A stretch of DNA of 64,000 nt from assembly GCA_002083775.1 (NCBI GenBank), contig MTEI01000007.1, positions 1 through 64,000 of the forward strand, read 5' to 3'. Origin of the DNA: Rhodoferax ferrireducens. GTDB taxonomy: Bacteria; Pseudomonadota; Gammaproteobacteria; Burkholderiales; Burkholderiaceae_C. Made by a program: the position numbers and the translations under genes. Under the pieces are notes generated by a model. The model was not told the origin of the DNA. It saw nothing but the letters and a program-made list of their open reading frames with translations, and did not search any database. Of this stretch, positions 8,274-17,212 are shown in pieces (positions within the stretch are counted from its first letter, which is position 1; every line of letters starts with the position of its first letter).

Positions 8274-9041
8274 TTACTTGCCGTAGACGTCGAAAGTGAA
8301 ATACTTGTCGTTGATGGCCTTGTACTTGCCGTTAGCGCGAATGGTCTTGATGGCAGCACTGAGCTGGCCTTTCAGTTCGCCCTGGCCCTTACGCAGTGCC
8401 ACACCGGCACCGGTGCCGAAGTACTTGGGAATGTAAAGCTCAGAGCCGACGAACTGGTAGTTTTCGCCGCCCGGTTTGCTCAGGAAACCACCGGTGACTT
8501 CCATGGTGTCAGCCACGGTGCCGTCCAGGCGGCCGGCCTTGATGTCCAGGTAAACCTGGTCTTGCGCGTCATAAGACACCACTTCCACGCCCTTGGTCTT
8601 GAGTTCGCCCAAGGCGTATTTCTCTTGGGTCGAGGCCTTCAACACGCCAATTTTCTTGCCCTTGAGGGAGGCAGCATCAGTGAACTTGATGTCTTTTTTC
8701 AGCACGATCTTGCTGGGCGTGTTGTAGTACTTGTCGGTGAAGTCGACCTGCTTCAGGCGGTCGGCAGTGATCGACATGGAGCTGATGATCACGTCGTATT
8801 TTTTGGCCAGCAGGCCGGGGATCATGCCGTCCCAGGCTTGTTCCACAAACACGCACTTGCGATTGATTTCTTCGCACAGGGCGTTGGCAATGTCCACGTC
8901 AAAGCCGGTGGGCTTGCCGTCGGCAGTCTTGAAGGTAAAGGGCTCATAAGTGGCGTCGATAGCGACCTTGAGATCTTTGCCTTGGGCAAAGGCGGTAACG
9001 CTCATGGCTGTCATGGCAGCAGCAAGCAGGAGTTTCTTCAT
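8274..9041 (-). CDS. Periplasmic basic amino-acid-binding protein (ArgT/HisJ-like)
   Basis: A 255-residue solute-binding protein (SBP_bac_3). A Sec signal peptide, MKKLLLAAAMTAMSVTAFA, is followed by KDLKVAIDATYEPFTF and GFDVDIANALCEEI, the classic lobe-1 start of HisJ/LAO proteins. Ligand contacts fit SMSITADRLKQVDFTDKYY, where the arginine binds the substrate carboxylate, and the CEE...KCVFVEQAWDGMIPGL cysteine pair. Start ATG at 9041 has AAGGAAG eight bases upstream. It is the first gene of the transporter operon. The ligand is probably lysine, arginine, ornithine or histidine. Confidence 0.92.
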   Translation of the reverse strand: MKKLLLAAAMTAMSVTAFAQGKDLKVAIDATYEPFTFKTADGKPTGFDVDIANALCEEINRKCVFVEQAWDGMIPGLLAKKYDVIISSMSITADRLKQVDFTDKYYNTPSKIVLKKDIKFTDAASLKGKKIGVLKASTQEKYALGELKTKGVEVVSYDAQDQVYLDIKAGRLDGTVADTMEVTGGFLSKPGGENYQFVGSELYIPKYFGTGAGVALRKGQGELKGQLSAAIKTIRANGKYKAINDKYFTFDVYGK

Positions 9042-9187
9042 ACAGGGACTTCCTTACGACAATGCCGTTTTGGGCGGCGGGTTTAAAAAAATACAACAAG
9101 TTATTCTAAGTTCAGTGGCAGCTGCTACTGGGGCAGGTTTCTACTTAGGGCACGTGTCCTGAAGCGCTTGCATACTTCATGCCATCT

Positions 9188-11959
9188 TTACCAATCTTCC
9201 TTCACCGCCAGCACCGCGTCTTTGCCTGCTGCGGCGCGCGCGGCCAGCCAGGCGGTCACCGTGCCCGCTGCCACCACCACCAGACACAGGGTCAGCAGTT
9301 TTTGCCAGGGCAGCATCAGGTCCATGGTCCAGTGAAAACTTTGCGGGTTGACCACATGCACCAGCACAACCGCCACCACCAGCCCCAGCCCCAGCCCGGC
9401 AATGGCGCCCAGGCTGGTCCAGGCGGTGCCTTCCAGCGCCACCACCGTCAGAATCTGGCGGCGCGTCAGGCCCAGGTGCGCCAGCAGGCCAAATTCTTTG
9501 CGGCGTGACAACACCTGCGCGCTGAAACTCGCGGCAATGCCAAACAGGCCAATCGCAATCGCCACGCTTTGCAGCCAGTAGGTCACGGCAAAACTGCGGT
9601 CAAAAATCTTCAGCGAGATGGCGCGGATCTGCGCCGAGGTGCCAAACTCCAGCAGCCCACCCACGCTCGGGCCAGCCTCACCAGCGATGGTGTTGCCACG
9701 CGCTGGCGGCGCGTTTGCCGGGGCGCTTGTTTGTCCGCTGGTCTGCTCGCCTGCCTGTCCGCTCTCGTTGGCCGCCAGGGCCTGCAGTTCTTTTCGCAGC
9801 GCTTCGGTGTCCGTGGGGTTGTCGAGCCAGAGCGCCAGGTCGTTGGCGCGGCGGTCGCCGGTGAGGCGCTGAAAATCAGTCAGGTCGATGGCAATGGAGC
9901 CCGACTGGCGCGCGTAGTCACGCCACACACCTGCTACATAAAAGACAGCTTCCTGCCCTTTACCAATAAGGGCTAGAGGCCTAAAAGCCTTGGAAAGTAT
10001 GGGCAGTGTCTGACCCGCCTGAGCGCCATGCAGGTCAACCATCGCCTGGCTCACATAGACGCCAACCATGCCTGCGGGCACTGGCAGCGGCGCGTCCAGC
10101 AGCGGCAGGCTTTGCGCCGGGTCGCCCAGATCACGCGCCAGCAGCGCCACAGCGGGCAGGCTGGCTTGCAGGCTCAGCGGCACCATGCGTTGCGGCTGCA
10201 ACTTCGTCACGCCCTGCAGTTGGCTGGCGGCCAGCACAAATTCGGGGCTGAAATACACCGTGTCGCTGGCGCCCATGCCTGCCGCGCTACGCACATACAG
10301 GTCGGCGGGCAGGATGCGGTCCAGCCAGCTGATGACCGAATCACGAAAACTCGCCACCATCACCGTCAAGGCCACCGCCAGGCTGAGTGACGCCACCACC
10401 CCGCTGACCGCCACCGCAGCCGTGTCGCGCTGGCGGCGCGCCCGCTCCACCGCCAGCAGCGGCAAGGTCTGGCGCGACAAGCGCGGCGCCAGCCAGCCCA
10501 GCAGCAGCCCAATCAGCCAGGGCAGGGCGGTGATGCCCCCCACCAGCAGTAAACCAATGGCGATGTAGGCGGCCAATGGAATGCCAAAAACCGGTGGAGC
10601 CCAAGTCAGCAAAGCGCCACCAGCTATCAAAATCAGACTGATCCAGTGCGATTTGGAACCCACGCCGAGGCTGCCCAAGCCTTTGAGGGTTTGCGCTGGC
10701 GGCAACTGCTGCGCCGCGCGCGCCGGCCACCAGCCGCCCACAAGCGCCGCCGCCACACCCAGCGCGCCGTAAATCAGCGCCGCGACAGGGCTGAACTGCA
10801 GGCTGGGTGTGGCGCCGGAGAAAAAACCGCTGCCCAAATCACCGCCCAGCAGCCCCAGCGCCAGCGCGGCCAGGCCAGTGCCTAAGCCCAGACCGAGCAG
10901 GCTGCCCACCAGCCCCAAAGCCAGCGACTCCCACAGCACCAGTTTCAACCGGTTGCGCCCGGACAAGCCCAGCACACCCAGCAGGGCAAATTGCTGGGCG
11001 CGTTTGGCCACACTCAGCGACAACACCGAGAACACCAGAAACGCGCCGGTGAACAAGGCGATGAGCGCCAGCACGGTCAGGTTGACGCGGTAGGCGCGTG
11101 ACAGGTTGTTGATCTGCGACTCGGCCTCCTCGGGCAGCGCCACCGTCACATCCCTCGGCCAGTCAGGACTGTCTTGCAGCTGCTGCGCAAAGGCTTTGCG
11201 GTCCACGCCGGGCTGTAGGCGCAGGTCGATGCGGGTCAGCTGACCAGCTTTGCCAAACAGGTCTTGTGCGGCGCCCAGGTCCATCACCGCCAGCGCCGGG
11301 CCGCTGGCGCGCACGCTGCCCGCCAGGCTGACATCCAGCCACTGCATGCCGCTTTGCAGCTTGAGCGCGCCCTCTTGGCTGGGTTTGGCGGCGGGTGAGA
11401 CGCTACCGGGCTCAAACGGCGCATCGGCTGCGGAGTCGCCAGGCAGTGCAATGCGCCGTGCCGCTGCATTCAGGAAAATTTGCCCTGGCGTGAACAGCGC
11501 CCAGCGATCCAGCTGGCGCGGCGGGTTGGCGGCGTTGCCAGATGGGTCGGGCTGCAATACCGCAGGGGACAGTGTTTCAGACACCGGCATCAAATCGGGT
11601 GAGATGCCAAACACGCTCAACGCATCCACCCCCACCACCCGCAGCGAGCGCTTGCCCTGCGCCGTCATCACATAACTTCCCACCTCCAAAAGGGGTGAAG
11701 CCACCGCCACACCTGGGGTTTGCGCTATGGTTTTATACAGTTTTTCATCAAAATGCCCCTGCACGCCGCGCAATTCCAGATCGCTTTGGCCGCCCACCGA
11801 GCGCGCGGCCTGGGCAAATTCGTCCAGCGCCGAACTGTTGATCAGGTGCACCGAGAACGCCAGCGCCACCCCCAGCATCACCGCCAGCACCGCCGCCGCG
11901 TTGCGCCACGGGTGTTGGCGCAGTTCCTGCCAGGAAAAAGTGGTGAGAAGTTCGAACAT
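9188..11959 (-). CDS. Large FtsX-type ABC transporter permease (Att/YbbP-like)
   Basis: A 923-residue inner-membrane protein with the layout of two fused MacB-like permease halves. An N-terminal transmembrane helix (residues 18-38) is followed by a periplasmic domain, an FtsX core near 285-430 (three helices), more helices at 440-500, a second periplasmic domain, and a final FtsX core near 790-915. Such permeases pair with LolD-like ATPases to move lipids or lipoprotein-like substrates; the Att version works with an exported AttH protein. A LolD-like ATPase lies at 16481-17143 and an AttH-like protein at 1797-2957. A dispersed repeat has entered the frame near residues 656-675 (KAFRPLALIGKGQEAVFYVA) without breaking it. 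Confidence 0.82.
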   Translation of the reverse strand: MFELLTTFSWQELRQHPWRNAAAVLAVMLGVALAFSVHLINSSALDEFAQAARSVGGQSDLELRGVQGHFDEKLYKTIAQTPGVAVASPLLEVGSYVMTAQGKRSLRVVGVDALSVFGISPDLMPVSETLSPAVLQPDPSGNAANPPRQLDRWALFTPGQIFLNAAARRIALPGDSAADAPFEPGSVSPAAKPSQEGALKLQSGMQWLDVSLAGSVRASGPALAVMDLGAAQDLFGKAGQLTRIDLRLQPGVDRKAFAQQLQDSPDWPRDVTVALPEEAESQINNLSRAYRVNLTVLALIALFTGAFLVFSVLSLSVAKRAQQFALLGVLGLSGRNRLKLVLWESLALGLVGSLLGLGLGTGLAALALGLLGGDLGSGFFSGATPSLQFSPVAALIYGALGVAAALVGGWWPARAAQQLPPAQTLKGLGSLGVGSKSHWISLILIAGGALLTWAPPVFGIPLAAYIAIGLLLVGGITALPWLIGLLLGWLAPRLSRQTLPLLAVERARRQRDTAAVAVSGVVASLSLAVALTVMVASFRDSVISWLDRILPADLYVRSAAGMGASDTVYFSPEFVLAASQLQGVTKLQPQRMVPLSLQASLPAVALLARDLGDPAQSLPLLDAPLPVPAGMVGVYVSQAMVDLHGAQAGQTLPILSKAFRPLALIGKGQEAVFYVAGVWRDYARQSGSIAIDLTDFQRLTGDRRANDLALWLDNPTDTEALRKELQALAANESGQAGEQTSGQTSAPANAPPARGNTIAGEAGPSVGGLLEFGTSAQIRAISLKIFDRSFAVTYWLQSVAIAIGLFGIAASFSAQVLSRRKEFGLLAHLGLTRRQILTVVALEGTAWTSLGAIAGLGLGLVVAVVLVHVVNPQSFHWTMDLMLPWQKLLTLCLVVVAAGTVTAWLAARAAAGKDAVLAVKEDW
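9936..9991. repeat. Dispersed palindromic repeat inside the FtsX permease gene
   Basis: Core TGCCCTTTACCAATAAGGGC followed by TAGAGGCCTAAAAG, a clear family copy. It lies in frame inside the permease gene and is translated as about twenty residues (RPLALIGKGQEAVFYVA) in the second periplasmic domain. Its length and position keep the downstream FtsX core in frame. Confidence 0.85.
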
Positions 11960-12114
11960 CGGCGGGTATTCTGGCAGCTTGCCCCGGCCACGCGCTCAAG
12001 CGGCGGGAATGCCCGTGTGTTGCGCCGCACCCACTTTAGTCTGAGCCCTCGGAAACTTGCGCCCGTGGCAGGGGCACAACTGCACTACGATGCAGCAACG
12101 CCCTCTTCGCCTGC

Positions 12115-14022
12115 ATGTCCGCACCTACCGCCTCCGTTGCCCACACCCCCGCCGCGCGCGCCACGCCAGCCACGGCGTTGGCGCGGGCTTACCAGCGCCT
12201 GATGCTGCTGGGGACGCTGGGCTTTTTGCTGGTGGTGGGTTTGACGGTGTACAGCGGCTGGCAAAGCCACATGGCCAGCGAAGAGAAAGTGATCCAGCAG
12301 CAGATGCACAGCAGCGCCATCCGGCTACAGGCCATCATCAAGTCCGCCTCTGACCAGATCACCCAGCTGGCTACTTGGTCCACCAACTTCCCGCGTCATG
12401 CGCCGTATCCTGGCTCTGCGGATGTGCGCCAGGCCATCGCGCAGGTCCGTCAGGGGGCACCGGGGAGCCCGATCACTCTGGAGGCGCTGGCTGCGCTGCC
12501 AGCAGAGCACCGTCTGGGCCAGATGCTGGCACTGGATGGCGCAGCCCAAGCGCGCCCGGACGGTTTGCCCTCTGACCTGGATCTGGCCTTGTCGTTGCTG
12601 GGCCGTATCGGGGCCGACGCACAAACCTCACCTTTTCTGCGCTGGACCTATTTCAACGCTGCCAGCCAAAATCTGCTGCTGATCGCCCCATGGGTCGCCA
12701 CAACGGACTTGCTGGCAGGGGAAACGGATAGCCGCAGTTTTCTGCGGCACGCCTGGAACTATGAAGTCACCACCGCCGGGCTGCCTGCCAACAACCCGCA
12801 GCGCCAGCCCTACTGGACACGCGCCTACCAGGACCAGGCCGGTGCGGGCCTGATGATCTCGCACGCGGCGCCCGTCTATTGGGGCGATGCATTTGTGGGC
12901 GTGGTCGCCACCGACGTGTTGCTGGGATTTTTGAGCGATTTTTTGCGTGAATTCCCCGACCCGGAAGGCGTGTTGACGATTTCCAACGAGCACGGCCAGA
13001 TTTTGGGTGACCGCCGCGTTTTGCCTGCGGGGCAGGCCGCGCTGCTGGCCTCCATCGACACGCTGCTGCCGCCCGACCTGCGTCGTGGGCTGTCGCTGGA
13101 CAAGTTGCAGGGCGAGACCATTGGCAGCGATCGGGTGTTTTCGGCCAGCACCGACAACCCGCACTGGCGCATCATTTTCCAGCTGCCGCAGGCAACTCTG
13201 AACCAACGCGCGCTGGCGGATTTTTCGGCGCAGCTGGTCCTGGCGCTATTTTTGGTACTCGGGGCGTTGCTGATCAACCTGCTGCTGTGGCGCCTGTATG
13301 TGGCCCCGGCGTTGAAGATAGCCGATTTTGTGGCCGGCGAGTCGGCGGGCAGCCATCCGGTGCTGCCCAGGGTGCCGCGTTTGTGGCGGCCCTGGCTGGA
13401 CGTGATGGCGCAAGCCTTTGGCGACCGCCAGCGTTACCTCGACGAATTGCAGCACAGCAACGCCACGCTGGAGCAGCGCGTGGCTCGGCGCACCCAGGCG
13501 CTGCAGGCCGCCAACACCCGCCTGGAGGCCCTGTCGGTGACCGACCCGCTCACCGGTGCCTTCAACCGCCGCCATCTGTTTGAGTTGCTGATCAGCGAGA
13601 GCCAGCGGGTCTTGCGCGGCGGCGAGGTGTTTTCGCTGCTGATGATCGACCTGGATTTTTTCAAGAAAGTCAACGACGGTTTTGGCCATGCCACCGGCGA
13701 TGCCGTGCTGCGTGAATTTGTTGCCCGCAGTCAGGCGGTGGTGCGCAAGACCGATGTGATCTGCCGCTACGGTGGCGAAGAGTTTGTGGTGTTCATGCCA
13801 GCCCTTCAAAGCGAGGGGGCAGCACTGCTGGGTGAGCGCTTGCGCCATGCCATTGAGGCCAACTGGGTGGAGTTTGAAGGCGCGGTGGTGGCCATTACCG
13901 TCAGCATCGGCGTGGCCAGCTACCGCAAGGGTGAGAGTCTGGAAGAGTTTCTGAGCCGCGCCGACCACCGGCTGTATATGGCCAAGGAAGAAGGGCGCAA
14001 CCGGGTGGTGAGCCAAACTTGA
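12115..14022 (+). CDS. Membrane diguanylate cyclase with extracytoplasmic sensor domain
   Basis: A 635-residue protein. TM1 (residues 28-50) is followed by an extracytoplasmic domain of about 310 residues that begins like CHASE4 (HSSAIRLQAIIKSASDQITQLA), TM2 (about 370-392), a coiled-coil linker (LEQRVARRTQALQAANTRLEAL) and a C-terminal GGDEF domain. The active site is RYGGEEF (about residue 557), so it should make cyclic di-GMP from GTP. RKTD, five residues before it, matches the product-inhibition I-site RxxD. SVTDPLTGAFNRRHL opens the domain normally. It is divergent from the FtsX permease gene, with 155 bases between. The signal sensed is unknown. Confidence 0.92.
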   Translation: MSAPTASVAHTPAARATPATALARAYQRLMLLGTLGFLLVVGLTVYSGWQSHMASEEKVIQQQMHSSAIRLQAIIKSASDQITQLATWSTNFPRHAPYPGSADVRQAIAQVRQGAPGSPITLEALAALPAEHRLGQMLALDGAAQARPDGLPSDLDLALSLLGRIGADAQTSPFLRWTYFNAASQNLLLIAPWVATTDLLAGETDSRSFLRHAWNYEVTTAGLPANNPQRQPYWTRAYQDQAGAGLMISHAAPVYWGDAFVGVVATDVLLGFLSDFLREFPDPEGVLTISNEHGQILGDRRVLPAGQAALLASIDTLLPPDLRRGLSLDKLQGETIGSDRVFSASTDNPHWRIIFQLPQATLNQRALADFSAQLVLALFLVLGALLINLLLWRLYVAPALKIADFVAGESAGSHPVLPRVPRLWRPWLDVMAQAFGDRQRYLDELQHSNATLEQRVARRTQALQAANTRLEALSVTDPLTGAFNRRHLFELLISESQRVLRGGEVFSLLMIDLDFFKKVNDGFGHATGDAVLREFVARSQAVVRKTDVICRYGGEEFVVFMPALQSEGAALLGERLRHAIEANWVEFEGAVVAITVSIGVASYRKGESLEEFLSRADHRLYMAKEEGRNRVVSQT

Positions 14023-14034
14023 GGGTCTTTCTGT

Positions 14035-14048
14035 GTGACCTGGGTCAC
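14035..14048. promoter_or_regulatory. Inverted repeat upstream of the cytochrome b561 gene
   Basis: GTGACC-TG-GGTCAC, six-base arms with a two-base spacer, sits in the 86-base gap between the cyclase stop and the cytochrome b561 start. It could be an operator, but no protein can be assigned to it, and it lacks a T-tract so it is not an intrinsic terminator. Confidence 0.3.
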
Positions 14049-14108
14049 GGTCCGCCAGGGGGTGAACTGCGAAAATGCGGTTTGTTTTAACTTCCGGATT
14101 TCCCCGCT

Positions 14109-14615
14109 ATGCCAACTTTTCGTTACGCCAAATCCCAGGTGGTTCTGCACTGGGTGGCCGCTTTGGTCATTGCCTTGATGTTGGTCACTGGCACCTTCAT
14201 TTTGTCGAACCTGCCCAATACGCCCGACAAAATTGGCATGCTGCGCATCCACATGATGATGGGCTCATTGGTCGCTATCCTGATCCTGACGCGCGTGGTG
14301 CTGGGCCGCATGCTGCCCGCGCCGCCCGCCACCGATGCACAGAAAAAGGCGCATCTGGCGCAAATTGTGTTGAACCTGACCGTGTTGCTGCTGGCCGCCA
14401 GCGGCAGCGTGCTGGCGCTGCAAAGCGGGCTGTTTGACGCGGTCTTTGGCAGCGGCGCCCTGCCGGAAGACTTCAAGGTGTTTACCGCCCGCCAGGTGCA
14501 TGGTTGGGTCGCCAAGGCCGTGATGGCGCTGGTGGCCTTGCATGTGGCTTCAGCACTATTCCACCAGTTTTTCTTGAAAGACGGCGAGCTGGCTCGCATG
14601 ACGTTCAGGAAATAA
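14109..14615 (+). CDS. Cytochrome b561-family membrane protein
   Basis: A 168-residue four-helix inner-membrane di-heme protein. Four histidines in the expected helices fit the heme ligands: VVLHWVAAL (about residue 14), MLRIHMMMGS (48), RQVHGWVAK (127) and VALHVASALFHQF (141-147). Bacterial b561 proteins pass electrons between the quinone pool and other acceptors such as superoxide. Its 3' end overlaps the 3' end of the convergent pabB-pabC gene by 11 bases, so antisense effects between the two transcripts are possible. Confidence 0.9.
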   Translation: MPTFRYAKSQVVLHWVAALVIALMLVTGTFILSNLPNTPDKIGMLRIHMMMGSLVAILILTRVVLGRMLPAPPATDAQKKAHLAQIVLNLTVLLLAASGSVLALQSGLFDAVFGSGALPEDFKVFTARQVHGWVAKAVMALVALHVASALFHQFFLKDGELARMTFRK

Positions 14616-16497
14616 GCCGCGCATCCACCCAGCCGCGCAGGCTGTTGACAAACGTCACAGCCTGAACGCGCGGCACATCGGCCAGGGTAATGACTGCCTC
14701 TTGCAGTCGCCCCTCGGCCAACAACTTCGCCCGCTCCACCCCAGCCAGCAGCCCGCAGTGCAGCGCCGGGGTGAGCCATTGGCCGTCCAGCAGCAGCGCG
14801 ATGTTGCCGCGCGTGCATTCGGTCAGCTCGCCCCGGGTGTTGTAGAGCAGGGTGTCAAACAGGGCCGGGTCGGTCGGAGCAAAAGCCTCGTAATGCGCTC
14901 GGCGGGTGGTTTTGAAGCGCGTGAACTCGCTGTGAGATGCTTCAAAAGGTGTAGCTGCCAGCCCAATCAGAACAGGGGCTAGCGTGCTATTTATTTTAAA
15001 TTTCTCTGCGTGCGCTGTGCCGTTGGCGTTAAGCAGCAGGCGCACCCGCCAGGTGCCGGGTGCCTGTGGCGTGCCTTGCGTTACCGCTGGGCGAGTTGCC
15101 TCGCTGGGTGGGGCATCCGGGTTGGGTGCCGCTGTGGCCACTGAGTCGCAACCGGGCATGGTTTGTGAAGGTGAGACCGGCTTTGCACAGATGGCATCTG
15201 CTTGCAGCAGGTCGTCCAGCGCCGCCTGGATGCACGTTGCATCAAACACATAGCCAAAATGGGCTGCAGACCTTGCCAGCCTTGTCAGATGTGCTCCTAA
15301 ATTATGATATTCACCAGCCTGCAGGCGCAGCGTTTCCAAGAGTTGGAACGGCTCGCTGGCGCGCTCCAGAAAACCGCGTTTGTGTTGCCACTCCTGCCAC
15401 TCGCGCTCTGCGGTAGCGTCAAAGGTGATGCCGCTGCCAATGCCGCAGCGGGCTTGAGCTCCTTGCAGCGTTACGGTGCGGATGGCCACGTTGAAGGTGG
15501 CATGGCCGCCGGGGCGCACCACGCCAATCGTGCCGCAGTAGATGCCGCGCGGCGAAGGCTCCAGCGCCGTGATGGCTTGCATGGCGCGCACTTTGGGTGC
15601 GCCGGTGATGGACCCGCAGGGAAACAGCGCGCTGAAAACGTCGCTTAGCGTGGTGCCGGGGCGGGTATCGGCGGTCACGTCAGACACCATCTGGTGCACG
15701 GTGGGCAGGCTTTGCACGGCAAACAGCGCCGGTACTTTGACTGAGTGCGGCTCGGCGATGCGCGACAGGTCGTTGCGCAGCAAATCCACAATCATCACGT
15801 TCTCGGCACGCTCTTTCGGCGACTCGGTCAGGCCCTGGGCCAGCGCGGCGTCTTGCTCAGGGCCGCTGCCGCGCGGCGCGGTGCCTTTCATCGGCCGGGT
15901 CAGGATGTGACCACCCGCTGGGTTGCCGTCCCAATCAAAAAACAGCTCGGGCGACACCGACAGCACCTGTTCCGCCCCGGTATCGATGAACGCCGCGTAG
16001 CCGCCAGGCTGGGCGCGCTGCAGGCGCTCGAACAGCGCGGCGGGGCTGCCAGCGAACTCGCCCAACAGTGGTGCGGTGTAGTTCACCTGGTAAAACTCAC
16101 CGGCGGCAATGGCCTGGTGGATGGTCTCCAGGGCCGCGTCAAACGCTGCGCGCTGTAACGGGCTGCGCCACTGCACGCTGGTGGGCGGCAGGCTGGCCGC
16201 TGCTGGGTCAGGGTGCTCGGGCATGGGCCAGGGCAAGGCGTTTTCAAACACGCCAAACCAGGCTAGCGGGCCGTCAGCGGCGTGGGTTTGCAGCGCGGCA
16301 TCGAAGGCGCTCGCAGCCTCATAACGCAGATAACCTACGCACCAGCGGCCTTGGTGGGCGTGTGCCGCGACCGCGTCCAGCAGGGGTTTGACTTGCTCTG
16401 GCGTGTGGGCGATCAGCGTGTGCAGCGGCGCTTCAAAGGCGCACCGCAGACCCGCTTGGCCCCCATGCGGGTCGGCAAAATCAATCCGGATCGACAT
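14605..16497 (-). CDS. pabB: Fused aminodeoxychorismate synthase component I and 4-amino-4-deoxychorismate lyase (PabB-PabC)
   Basis: A 630-residue fusion for folate synthesis. Residues 1-380 are the chorismate-utilising domain: LTRPMKGTAPRG, AENVMIVDLLRNDLSRI, SLPTVHQMVSDV, FPCGSITGAPKVRAM and GIGSGITFD are all present. The C-terminal part (about 480-630) is a class IV aminotransferase-like lyase with LYNTRGELTECTRGNI and HCGLLAGVERAKLLAEG. Together they turn chorismate to aminodeoxychorismate and then p-aminobenzoate. A Pro/Ala-rich linker (about residues 433-475) and a dispersed repeat in frame (about 498-516, STLAPVLIGLAATPFEAS) make the middle longer than usual. The start overlaps the upstream ATPase by 17 bases. 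Confidence 0.9.
   Translation of the reverse strand: MSIRIDFADPHGGQAGLRCAFEAPLHTLIAHTPEQVKPLLDAVAAHAHQGRWCVGYLRYEAASAFDAALQTHAADGPLAWFGVFENALPWPMPEHPDPAAASLPPTSVQWRSPLQRAAFDAALETIHQAIAAGEFYQVNYTAPLLGEFAGSPAALFERLQRAQPGGYAAFIDTGAEQVLSVSPELFFDWDGNPAGGHILTRPMKGTAPRGSGPEQDAALAQGLTESPKERAENVMIVDLLRNDLSRIAEPHSVKVPALFAVQSLPTVHQMVSDVTADTRPGTTLSDVFSALFPCGSITGAPKVRAMQAITALEPSPRGIYCGTIGVVRPGGHATFNVAIRTVTLQGAQARCGIGSGITFDATAEREWQEWQHKRGFLERASEPFQLLETLRLQAGEYHNLGAHLTRLARSAAHFGYVFDATCIQAALDDLLQADAICAKPVSPSQTMPGCDSVATAAPNPDAPPSEATRPAVTQGTPQAPGTWRVRLLLNANGTAHAEKFKINSTLAPVLIGLAATPFEASHSEFTRFKTTRRAHYEAFAPTDPALFDTLLYNTRGELTECTRGNIALLLDGQWLTPALHCGLLAGVERAKLLAEGRLQEAVITLADVPRVQAVTFVNSLRGWVDARLIS
14948..15005. repeat. 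Diverged dispersed repeat inside pabB-pabC
   Basis: GTAGCTGCCAGCCC, a spacer, then GGGGCTAGCGTGCTATTTAT: the repeat arms are recognisable but have diverged. Read in the gene's frame it encodes NSTLAPVLIGLAATPF at the junction of linker and lyase domain. Confidence 0.6.
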
Positions 16498-17143
16498 GGT
16501 CCACCAGACCGTCCGCGGTCAGCAGCAGGATGCGGTCGGCACGCGCAGCGGCGGTTTTGGAGTGCGTCACCAGCACCATCGCCGCGCCATGCGCGCGGGT
16601 CTGGCTGATGAGCGCATCCATCACGCGCTCGGCGGTACGCGGGTCCAGGTTGCCGGTGGGCTCATCCGCCAGCAGCAGCATCGGGCGGTGCACCAGTGCC
16701 CGGGCAATCGCCACGCGCTGCAACTGCCCGCCGCTGAGCTGCTGTGGCAGGCGTTCACCCAGGCCGTCCAGACCCACCTCGCCCAGCATGGCTTGCACGC
16801 GGGCATCGTCGTGTTGGCCCAGCAGCATCAGCGGCAGCGCCACGTTTTGCGACACGCTCAGGTGCGGCAGCACGTGAAAGGCCTGGAAGACAAAGCCGGT
16901 CTTTTCACGCCGCAGCCGCGCCAGTTGGTCGTCGCTCTGTGTGCTCAGGTCCAGCTTGTCGAGCAGCACGCTGCCGCTGTCCCAGCTGTCAAGCCCGGCC
17001 ATGCAGTTGAGCAACGTCGACTTGCCCACCCCGGATTCACCAATGATGGCGACAAATTCGCCGGGTGCGACGTGTAGCGACACGTGGCGGAACACCGGTA
17101 CCGTGCCGTAGTGTTTGCTTAAGCTTTTGATGTTGAGGCTCAT
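16481..17143 (-). CDS. LolD/AttE-like ABC transporter ATPase
   Basis: A 220-residue ATPase of the LolD/MacB/FtsE group. Walker A is GESGVGKSTLLN (about residue 35), followed by VFQAFHVLPHLSVSQNVALPL, signature [15 protein letters not shown] (about 135), Walker B LLLADEPTGNLDP and switch histidine VLVTHSKTAAARAD. No permease is adjacent; its partner is probably the large FtsX permease at 9188-11959 on the same strand. Its 3' end overlaps pabB-pabC by 17 bases. Role as the Att-like exporter ATPase is inferred from the presence of the other two parts nearby. Confidence 0.85.
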   Translation of the reverse strand: MSLNIKSLSKHYGTVPVFRHVSLHVAPGEFVAIIGESGVGKSTLLNCMAGLDSWDSGSVLLDKLDLSTQSDDQLARLRREKTGFVFQAFHVLPHLSVSQNVALPLMLLGQHDDARVQAMLGEVGLDGLGERLPQQLSGGQLQRVAIARALVHRPMLLLADEPTGNLDPRTAERVMDALISQTRAHGAAMVLVTHSKTAAARADRILLLTADGLVDHVDPD

Positions 17144-17212
17144 GGCGGTGTGTTGTTGAATTGGGTATCCGTCAAGGCGTGCTGGAGGTCGCTCAAAGCG
17201 CCCTGGTCTCGA

